Assembly: GCA_947385185.1 (NCBI GenBank)
Contig: CANDJX010000089.1
Span: forward strand, 1-6,376
Direction of reading: 5' to 3'
DNA from: an uncultured Clostridia bacterium
GTDB taxonomy: Bacteria; Bacillota; Clostridia; Christensenellales; Pumilibacteraceae
Length of the DNA stretch: 6,376 nt
Below, in pieces: positions 1-4,749 of this stretch (within the stretch, counting starts at the first letter, position 1; every line of letters starts with the position of its first letter). The notes under the pieces are model-generated. The model was not told where the DNA came from. It worked only from the letters and a program-made list of their open reading frames with translations, and did not search any database. The position numbers were made by a program, and so were the translations under genes.

Positions 1-28
1 ATTGCGCCGTATCCCGCATAGGCGTACA

Positions 29-145
29 CTATAAAATAAAAAACTTATTAAACGCCTTGCACGCGTCTGCGCTCCCTTTATAACCAAAATGCTCGAGTTC
101 CTGCAAGGAATTTTCTGAAATTTCACTTTCATAAAAAACAAAATC
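29..145 (-). pseudogene. Possible C-terminal remnant of an unidentified protein gene
   Basis: On the minus strand an open frame of about 38 codons ends at a TAG at 29-31. It reads like ordinary protein (for example SLQELEHFGYKGSADACKAF) and uses mixed, non-repetitive codons. No start codon or ribosome binding site precedes it. Further upstream the frame runs into T-rich sequence and the terminator hairpin at 165-194, so it cannot be a complete gene. The family is not recognised. It could be the 3' end of a gene truncated by an old deletion, or chance. Other short open ends occur at the left edge on the plus strand (stops near 19 and 31, and near 85), so the content of bases 1-160 is unresolved. 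Confidence 0.3.
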
Positions 146-157
146 AAAAAAATATAT

Positions 158-204
158 AAAAATCGTCGCAAGTTAAGTAATTTTAACTTGCGACAATCTT
201 TTTT
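158..204. terminator. Bidirectional intrinsic terminator
   Basis: A perfect 12-bp stem (165-176 with 183-194, gtcgcaagttaa and its complement) closes a 6-base loop. On the plus strand it is followed by a run of six T at 199-204. On the minus strand it is followed by T-rich sequence (complement of the A-rich stretch before 163). It lies about 40 bases downstream of the stop codon of the minus-strand M23 gene and most likely ends that transcript. It could also stop transcription entering from the left edge. Confidence 0.85.
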
Positions 205-233
205 AAGCCTAAAAACGATTTGTTCGTATTCTT

Positions 234-905
234 TTATTTCTCGCTTCCGGCGGGAAGTTTCGTCATGGGATCGACGTAATCGCCGTTGGCGTCCTTGAAT
301 TCGAGATGAAGATGCGCGCCGTCGTTCTGCTCGCTCGTCATCGAATCGGAAACGTAGCCGATGGGCGTGCCGGTGGTAACGGTGTCGCCTTCTTCCACGA
401 GGGTGTCGGCGGACAGCGATTTATACTGCGCGACTATACCGTCCGACTGCTCGATCGTGATCACGTAGCCGTCCTGTGTGGTGTACTTGACGCTCGTCAC
501 TTTGCCGTCGTAAACGGCTTTTACCTGCGCGTTAGCTTCTGCCGCAAAGTCGGTGCCGTTGTGAGTGGAAAACCAGTGCAGGGTATTCGACCATACGAGT
601 TCGGTCAGGACGCATTCCTGTCCGAGTTCGTAAGACGCAAGCGGCATACCGTATTCGGGCGTAGTCGTCGTCGGCTCGCTCGGCTCGTTGGGATCGCTCG
701 GCTCGTTGGGTTCGTTCGGATTTTTCGGGTTGTCATCGGGGTTCACCGGATCGTTTATGCTCGGACCGGAAGGTTCGTTCGGCGACGAAGTGGACGTAAC
801 GCCGAGGATTATCGAAGTCGCGATAATGGCTATAACCGCGACTACGGTGCATATCAGCAGAGCGATATACAGTTTTTTGTTGGTTTTTTTGTTTTCGTTG
901 TTCAT
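234..905 (-). CDS. Membrane-anchored M23 peptidase-family protein, SpoIIQ-like
   Basis: A 223-residue protein. A basic, Asn/Lys-rich N-terminus is followed by one transmembrane segment (about residues 12-36), a Pro/Asn/Glu/Ser linker with PNEPS-type repeats (about 41-83), and an extracytoplasmic M23/LytM domain (about 90-215). The zinc-ligand motifs are present: H115 and D119 in HNGTDF, and H200 in HLHLEF, with H198 as the paired active-site His. The other catalytic His, usual in a YxHL motif, is replaced (QYKSLS, K162), so cell-wall hydrolysis is doubtful. TM, linker and M23 domain with this altered motif resemble stage II sporulation protein Q, which forms part of the SpoIIQ-SpoIIIAH channel around the forespore. 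The SpoIIQ identity is inference; a general M23 scaffold or divisome factor is possible. The start at 905 is chosen over the ATG at 932 because a GGAGGAGT ribosome binding site (913-920) lies just before it. The gene is divergent from citrate synthase and appears monocistronic. Confidence 0.85.
   Translation of the reverse strand: MNNENKKTNKKLYIALLICTVVAVIAIIATSIILGVTSTSSPNEPSGPSINDPVNPDDNPKNPNEPNEPSDPNEPSEPTTTTPEYGMPLASYELGQECVLTELVWSNTLHWFSTHNGTDFAAEANAQVKAVYDGKVTSVKYTTQDGYVITIEQSDGIVAQYKSLSADTLVEEGDTVTTGTPIGYVSDSMTSEQNDGAHLHLEFKDANGDYVDPMTKLPAGSEK
676..710. repeat. Two-copy 18-bp period direct repeat in the M23 linker
   Basis: The 17-base unit tcgctcggctcgttggg occurs twice without mismatch, at 676-692 and 694-710, with a period of 18 bases. 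It encodes a six-residue repeat (PNEPSD / PNEPSE) in the extracytoplasmic linker of the M23 protein. Degenerate relatives extend on both sides. Such repeats can change length by slippage without breaking the frame. Confidence 0.85.
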
Positions 906-936
906 GTTTTGGACTCCTCCGTTAATTTGCATATCG

Positions 937-965
937 ATTATCGACCGCTTGCGGCAAAATATACA
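937..965 (-). promoter_or_regulatory. Candidate promoter of the M23 gene
   Basis: Read on the minus strand, TGTATA (960-965) and GATAAT (937-942) are separated by 17 bases. They would start transcription near 930, giving a leader of about 25 bases that includes the ribosome binding site at 913-920. The -35 contains GTATA, as in sigma-F promoters of sporulation genes, but the -10 does not match the sigma-F pattern cleanly, so the sigma factor is undecided. Confidence 0.4.
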
Positions 966-982
966 TACGGATATAAAAACAT

Positions 983-1011
983 TTGCATTTTGTCCGAAAA
1001 TATGGTAAAAT
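983..1011 (+). promoter_or_regulatory. Sigma-A type promoter of citrate synthase
   Basis: TTGCAT (983-988) and TAAAAT (1006-1011) are separated by 17 bases, with an extended -10 TG dinucleotide (1003-1004). The predicted start near 1018 gives a leader of about 80 bases before the citrate synthase ATG. Confidence 0.65.
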
Positions 1012-1014
1012 ACT

Positions 1015-1057
1015 CCCCGAAGATACGAGAGAGTAAACGGGGGCGCGGCTTTTGCCG
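1015..1057 (+). promoter_or_regulatory. Hairpins in the citrate synthase leader
   Basis: Two stems can form at the 5' end of the predicted leader: ccccg (1015-1019) with cgggg (1038-1042), and cggc (1046-1049) with gccg (1054-1057) around a TTTT loop. The second can be lengthened by flanking GGC/GCC pairing. A T-rich stretch follows but without a proper U run. I recognise no riboswitch class; an effect on mRNA stability or a weak attenuator are both possible. Confidence 0.3.
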
Positions 1058-1097
1058 TTGCCTTTATATATATCGAATACCGAAAAAGGAGGTCTGT

Positions 1098-2471
1098 ATG
1101 GCTGATATTATGAACAATTCCGGTTCTTCGGAAATAAAACGACTTGCTGCTATGTGTGTGGAAAGTTCAACCATAAATCCTCAGCTTTTTACCGATTATC
1201 ACGTTTATCGCGGACTCCGCGCGCCGGACGGAAGCGGAGTGCTTACGGGACTTACCGACGTTGCCGACGTCATGGCGAACAAGATAGAAAACGGTAAATT
1301 CGCGCCGTGCGCCGGCGAACTTTATTATCGCGGTTATAACGTCAAAGACATTGTCAAAGATATGCTCGGTCATAAGAGGTTCGGGTTCGAAGAGGTGACT
1401 TATCTTCTCCTTTTCGGTCGCCTGCCGGACAGCGTGGATCTGTCGAGCTTCAAAGATCTGCTCGGAGTGTATCGCGCGCTTCCCACGTCGTTTTTCCGCG
1501 ACATCATCATGAAGTCGCCGAGTATGGATATGATGAATTCCATGGCGCGTTCGGTGCTTACGCTGTATTCTTACGACAAGCGTCCCGACGATCTGTCGCT
1601 CGAAAACGTGCTTCACCAGTGTTTATGGCTCATCGCTACGTTCCCGCTTCTCGCGGTATACGGTTATCAGGCTTACGCTTATTATAAATCGGACAGTAAT
1701 TCTTTCTTTATCCACGATCCGATCCCCGCGCTGTCTACCGCCGAAAACATACTGCATATGCTCCGTATCGACAGCAAATATACCGATCTCGAAGCGCGCG
1801 TGCTCGATCTTGCGCTCGTGCTTCACGCAGAGCACGGCGGCGGCAATAACTCGACGTTCACCACCAGGCTCGTTTCGTCTACGGGCACGGATACTTATTC
1901 GGCAATCGCGGCGGCGCTCGGTTCGCTCAAAGGACCAAAGCACGGCGGCGCGAATATCAAAGTTTGCCATATGTTCGACGATATAAAGAACAACGTAAAA
2001 GACTGGGACGACGTCGACGAGATACGCGCGTATCTGAACGATATTCTCGACAAAAAAGCGTTCGATAAAACGGGACTTATTTACGGGCTCGGTCACGCGG
2101 TTTATCAGGTTTCGGACCCTCGCGCCGAAGTGTTCAAAAGCTCGGTGGAAAAACTCTCGAAAGAAAAGGGAATGGAAACCGAATTCAATCTCTACCGCCA
2201 CGTCGAGGAGATCGGCGCGGAATTGCTTTCGGAGCGTCGCAAGACCGAAAAGGGCGTATGCGCAAACGTGGATTTTTACAGCGGGTTCTGCTATCAGATG
2301 CTCGGACTGCCCAGCGAAATGTTTACGCCCATATTCGCCGTATCGCGTATTTCGGGCTGGAGCGCTCATCGACTCGAAGAACTCATTTCTTCGGGCGGAA
2401 AGATCATGCGCCCGGCTTATGCCTACGTCGGTGAACATCGCGATTACGTTCCGCTCGACGACAGGGGATGA
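1098..2471 (+). CDS. gltA: Citrate synthase
   Basis: A 457-residue protein that condenses oxaloacetate and acetyl-CoA to citrate in the cytoplasm, the entry step of the TCA pathway; in anaerobes this often feeds glutamate synthesis. Family motifs in order: LHAEHGGGNNSTF with H246, GPKHGGAN with the catalytic H282, GLGHAVYQVSDPRA with H333 and R342, and ANVDFYSG with the catalytic Asp D392. WSAHR and RPAYAYVG follow near the C-terminus (421-445). The length is slightly above the common 370-430 residues because of an N-terminal extension of about 60 residues. The start is set by a consensus AAGGAGGT at 1086-1093, five bases from the ATG; the frame stays open far upstream only because it runs antisense to the M23 gene. 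It is monocistronic, with its own promoter and terminator. 2-Methylcitrate synthase activity cannot be excluded, but no prp genes are nearby. Confidence 0.96.
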   Translation: MADIMNNSGSSEIKRLAAMCVESSTINPQLFTDYHVYRGLRAPDGSGVLTGLTDVADVMANKIENGKFAPCAGELYYRGYNVKDIVKDMLGHKRFGFEEVTYLLLFGRLPDSVDLSSFKDLLGVYRALPTSFFRDIIMKSPSMDMMNSMARSVLTLYSYDKRPDDLSLENVLHQCLWLIATFPLLAVYGYQAYAYYKSDSNSFFIHDPIPALSTAENILHMLRIDSKYTDLEARVLDLALVLHAEHGGGNNSTFTTRLVSSTGTDTYSAIAAALGSLKGPKHGGANIKVCHMFDDIKNNVKDWDDVDEIRAYLNDILDKKAFDKTGLIYGLGHAVYQVSDPRAEVFKSSVEKLSKEKGMETEFNLYRHVEEIGAELLSERRKTEKGVCANVDFYSGFCYQMLGLPSEMFTPIFAVSRISGWSAHRLEELISSGGKIMRPAYAYVGEHRDYVPLDDRG

Positions 2472-2490
2472 TAATTATATGAAATACGAA

Positions 2491-2536
2491 ACAGACCGGT
2501 TACGGAAATACCGAAACCGGTCTGTTTTTATTATTT
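2491..2536. terminator. Intrinsic terminator between convergent genes
   Basis: An 11-bp stem, acagaccggtt (2491-2501) with its complement (2515-2525), has additional CGG/CCG pairing inside it. TTTTTATTATTTTT follows on the plus strand. It ends citrate synthase transcription 20 bases after the stop. On the minus strand the tail is weaker, but the same hairpin probably also ends the ispDF transcript. Confidence 0.9.
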
Positions 2537-2587
2537 TTATTAGTCGTTTTTTATTATATATTTGACTTGTTTGCGTTTTTGTCTTGT

Positions 2588-3718
2588 TTACGTTCCGAGG
2601 AGCACGCACGCCGCGGAAGCCATACCCGCGCCGTCGCCGACTATGCCGAGTTTTTCGGTCGTGGTCGCGCTTACGTTGATCGAGTCGAACGCTATGCCGA
2701 GCGCGTTTGCAAGACTCGCCCTGATGTCCGGAATGATTTTTGCGAGCTTCGGACGCTCCGCCATGACCGTGCACGAAAGCCCGAGCACGCGCAGGTTCTT
2801 TTCGCCTGCGAGCTTCATTATCCGCGACAGAAGCAGCATACTCGACACTCCTTCGTAAGCGGGGTCGGTGTCGGGGAACAGTACGCCGATGTCGGGCAGC
2901 CCCGCGGCGCTTAAGATCGCGTCCATAACGGCGTGCGTCAGTACGTCCGCGTCGCTGTGTCCGAGCAGTCCTTTGTCGCACTCGATCTCCACGCCGCCGA
3001 GTATGAGCTTACGTCCGGGCGCAAAGCGGTGAACGTCATATCCGAACCCGATCTTATATCCGTCCGACAGCATAAATACGTCAGCTGCCGTCGTGATCTT
3101 GCGATTTGTGTATTCGCCCCGGATAATGCGCGGGGTATATCCCGCCAGACGGTATATTTCGCTGTCGTCCGTGGTCGCGCAATCCACGCGCGAGTATGCG
3201 TCGGCGATTTCGCGGTACGAGAACGCCTGCGGAGTCTGAACGCTCATAAGCGAACTTCTGTCCGGCGAGCCTATGATTCTGCCGTCAGATACTTCTTTGA
3301 CCGAGTCCACGACGGCGACGGCGGGAATGCCGCTACCGTACTCCATCGCCGATTTTATCGCGTCGCTTATTATGCGCTCGCTTACGAACGGGCGCGCGCC
3401 GTCGTGAATAAGCACGATGTCGGTGTCTGGGGAGAGCGCGGCAAGCGCGCGACGGACGCTGTCGGTGCGAGTGTCGCCGCCTATGCATAATTCGACCGAG
3501 GAAGGCAGACGGGATTTGATTTCGCCGTAGTCGGCTTCGGAAACGGCGCAGACTATTTCGGCGAACAGTCCCGTGTTTATAAAAGTTTCGACGGTTTTTT
3601 CAACCACCGTTTTTTGTCCGATACCGTGAAGCAGTTTGTTATAAGGCAAGCCCGTGCGTTCGCCCTTGCCGGCGCAGAGCACGACCGCGGCGATTTTAAG
3701 ACCGTCAAAGCATTTCAT
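2588..3718 (-). CDS. ispDF: Bifunctional IspD-IspF enzyme of the MEP isoprenoid pathway
   Basis: A 376-residue fusion of two cytoplasmic MEP-pathway enzymes. Residues 1 to about 218 are IspD, which joins CTP to 2-C-methyl-D-erythritol 4-phosphate: AAVVLCAGKGERTGLPYNKLL contains the nucleotide-binding loop (R21, K28), followed by IHDGARPFVS (104-113), VQTPQAF (160-166), TTDDSEIYRLAG (182-193) and the NRKITTAAD segment (205-213). Residues about 221-376 are IspF, which cyclises the phosphorylated product to MEcPP: GYDVHRF with metal ligands D228 and H230, GHSDADVLTHAV with H254, FPDTD (281-285), ERPKL (321-325) and TTTEKLGIVGDGAG (352-365). Both halves look complete. The missing step between them, IspE, is not in the window. 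The start at 3718 follows an AAGGAGG (3731-3737) and overlaps the end of rqcP by 14 bases, so the two are probably translationally coupled; a start at 3754 in the same frame is less likely because it lacks this site. Confidence 0.95.
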   Translation of the reverse strand: MKCFDGLKIAAVVLCAGKGERTGLPYNKLLHGIGQKTVVEKTVETFINTGLFAEIVCAVSEADYGEIKSRLPSSVELCIGGDTRTDSVRRALAALSPDTDIVLIHDGARPFVSERIISDAIKSAMEYGSGIPAVAVVDSVKEVSDGRIIGSPDRSSLMSVQTPQAFSYREIADAYSRVDCATTDDSEIYRLAGYTPRIIRGEYTNRKITTAADVFMLSDGYKIGFGYDVHRFAPGRKLILGGVEIECDKGLLGHSDADVLTHAVMDAILSAAGLPDIGVLFPDTDPAYEGVSSMLLLSRIMKLAGEKNLRVLGLSCTVMAERPKLAKIIPDIRASLANALGIAFDSINVSATTTEKLGIVGDGAGMASAACVLLGT

Positions 3719-3944
3719 ACAGAGTGTCCGCCTCCTTGGCGTTAACTTTTTCATTGATCGATTTCACGACAAACCTGACTTCGCCGCCCGCGAACGCTAC
3801 CGTTACCACGTCGCCGACCTTGACCCTGTACGACGGCTTGACTTCGCGGTTGTTCACGCTTACTTTTCCGCCGTCGCAGGCGCTTGCCGCTACCGCGCGG
3901 CGCTTGAGTATTCTCGACACTTTAAGAAACTTATCTATTCTCAT
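3705..3944 (-). CDS. rqcP: RqcP, S4-domain ribosome-quality-control protein
   Basis: A 79-residue S4 RNA-binding protein of the Hsp15/YabO type. The N-terminus MRIDKFLKVSRILKRR, then SACDGGKVSVNNREVKPS and VKVGDVV, are the family's characteristic order. In Bacillus the homologue RqcP holds the P-site tRNA on obstructed 50S subunits while RqcH adds an alanine tail to the stalled chain. The length is normal for the family. The ATG at 3944 is chosen because it begins this canonical N-terminus. No Shine-Dalgarno precedes it, and a -10 box ends six bases upstream, so the mRNA is predicted to be leaderless. It is the first gene of an operon with ispDF, with overlapping ends. Confidence 0.9.
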   Translation of the reverse strand: MRIDKFLKVSRILKRRAVAASACDGGKVSVNNREVKPSYRVKVGDVVTVAFAGGEVRFVVKSINEKVNAKEADTLYEML

Positions 3945-3950
3945 GAGAAA

Positions 3951-3979
3951 ATTATAGCATATAAAAAAACATATTGCAA
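3951..3979 (-). promoter_or_regulatory. Promoter of the rqcP-ispDF operon
   Basis: Read on the minus strand, TTGCAA (3974-3979) and a perfect TATAAT (3951-3956) are 17 bases apart. Six bases separate the -10 from the rqcP ATG, so the predicted +1 falls on or next to the A of the start codon. Confidence 0.75.
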
Positions 3980-3997
3980 CACTTCTCGTAAAATTGC

Positions 3998-4026
3998 TTG
4001 ACACTAAGCGTCAAATGTCGTATAAT
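3998..4026 (+). promoter_or_regulatory. Consensus sigma-A promoter of the lipoprotein gene
   Basis: TTGACA (3998-4003) and TATAAT (4021-4026) both match consensus, with a 17-base spacer. The start codon at 4037 lies only ten bases past the -10, leaving a leader of about three to four bases. The -35 is part of an inverted repeat, ttgac (3998-4002) and gtcaa (4010-4014), which could be an operator. The -35 box of the divergent rqcP promoter is 18 bases away. Confidence 0.85.
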
Positions 4027-4036
4027 AACACTCGCT

Positions 4037-4453
4037 ATGAAGAAAGTTTTTGCGGCATTATTACTCGTTCTTACGTTGACCGTTTCGTCGGCGGCGTTTT
4101 CAGGTTGCACGGAAGGAATTTCGTCGGAAGCCGATCTTTACGGCTCTTTCTTCACGGCGGACGAATTGAGATGTATCACGCTCGGAGAAAACAATTCGGC
4201 TGTCGTCGGCATATATAGTAACGACGGAGTAGTGAACGAAAGCTATTTCGCCCGTTATGATTTGATCGGCGATAAAATCGAGCTTCGTAGCGGCGATTAT
4301 TGGGGCGACGTCAAGTATGTGGTGACGATAGTCGACGCGGATACGCTTTCTATCGAATCTCCTTACGAGGCGGATATGATCGACGGAAAGGCGAAAGTTA
4401 TCGAGTTCGTCCGCAATACCGCTTACGATCCTTCTTCCTCCGAAGCCGAGTAA
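4037..4453 (+). CDS. Small secreted lipoprotein of unknown function
   Basis: A 138-residue protein with a type II signal peptide: KK at positions 2-3, a hydrophobic core (about 4-20), and a lipobox AFSGC with the lipidated Cys at 24. The mature part, about 115 residues, is acidic and rich in alternating hydrophobic residues (AVVGIYSNDG, KIELRSGDYWG, KYVVTIVDADTLSIE), suggesting a small beta-sheet or barrel domain on the outer face of the membrane. The C-terminus ends in an acidic DPSSSEAE tail. I recognise no family. The start at 4037 is chosen because it begins the signal peptide; the frame continues upstream only into the promoter. There is no Shine-Dalgarno. No terminator is visible before the tRNA 68 bases downstream, so the two may be cotranscribed. 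Confidence 0.85.
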   Translation: MKKVFAALLLVLTLTVSSAAFSGCTEGISSEADLYGSFFTADELRCITLGENNSAVVGIYSNDGVVNESYFARYDLIGDKIELRSGDYWGDVKYVVTIVDADTLSIESPYEADMIDGKAKVIEFVRNTAYDPSSSEAE

Positions 4454-4521
4454 AGCAAGGTCGGAAGGCGAAAGAACGAACGAATTTTCGGAATCAAAAA
4501 ATACAAAATCCGATATAACGT

Positions 4522-4598
4522 CGAGGTGTGGCGCAGTCTGGTAGCGCGCACGGTTAGGGACCGTGAGGTCGCAAGTTCAAGTCTTGTCACCTCGACCA
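4522..4598 (+). tRNA. tRNA-Pro, anticodon AGG
   Basis: A 77-base cloverleaf. The acceptor stem is CGAGGTG (4522-4528) with CACCTCG (4588-4594), the discriminator is A, and CCA is encoded at 4596-4598. The D arm contains GCGC/GCGC pairing around AGTCTGGTA, the anticodon stem is CACGG/CCGTG with loop TTAGGGA, and the T loop is TTCAAGT. Loop positions 34-36 read AGG, decoding proline CCU, and more codons if A34 is deaminated to inosine. The overall sequence, including the acceptor stem and GGCGCAG D arm, is typical of bacterial tRNA-Pro. No clear promoter lies directly upstream, so it may be transcribed with the lipoprotein gene. Confidence 0.93.
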
Positions 4599-4603
4599 AA
4601 AAA

Positions 4604-4625
4604 CCACAAAATTTTTGTGGTTTTT
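4604..4625 (+). terminator. Intrinsic terminator of the tRNA gene
   Basis: ccacaaaa pairs with ttttgtgg (4604-4620 overall) and is followed by TTTTT (4621-4625), five bases after the encoded CCA. The stem is short in GC but well placed. It is the last host-like element before the AT-rich islet. Confidence 0.8.
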
Positions 4626-4629
4626 CTTT

Positions 4630-4749
4630 ATCGTAAATATCCTATATGGAAATAAACTCAATAATCGTCCAGACAATTTGCAGGTTATATCGCCGAGTCA
4701 GCATTGGATATTACATTACCTGAATCAAAGAAAGAGGGAATATAGATAA
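4630..4749 (+). pseudogene. 3' remnant of an HNH endonuclease gene
   Basis: The frame ending at TAA 4747-4749 encodes GNKLNNRPDNLQVISPSQH and a basic tail (residues HYLNQRKREYR). This matches the second half of an HNH nuclease site: the Asn of the NNRPDNL segment and the final His of the SPSQH...H segment, normally preceded by a His-His pair. That His pair and the whole upstream protein are missing. The frame runs back without a start codon into the tRNA terminator, so this is a 5'-truncated relic. Its stop overlaps the ATA start region of the following nuclease gene by one base, as in a tightly packed operon, suggesting the two once travelled together. The HNH assignment is by motif pattern only. 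A different short frame over the same bases ends at 4743-4745 and is less convincing. Confidence 0.6.

Noticed and set aside
306..1097. Upstream in-frame extension of the citrate synthase frame to 306, giving a 721-residue protein
   Set aside because: The first part is antisense to the M23 gene, is Arg/Val-rich shadow sequence, and the consensus ribosome binding site at 1086-1093 fixes the start at 1098.
1167..2438. Two long minus-strand open frames antisense to citrate synthase
   Set aside because: Their translations are Arg/His-rich with no motif, no ribosome binding site, and the opposite strand carries an unmistakable citrate synthase.
2475..3490. Open frames on both strands overlapping ispDF
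   Set aside because: Shadow frames of a gene with all IspD and IspF motifs; one runs through the terminator hairpin and is low-complexity Arg-rich.
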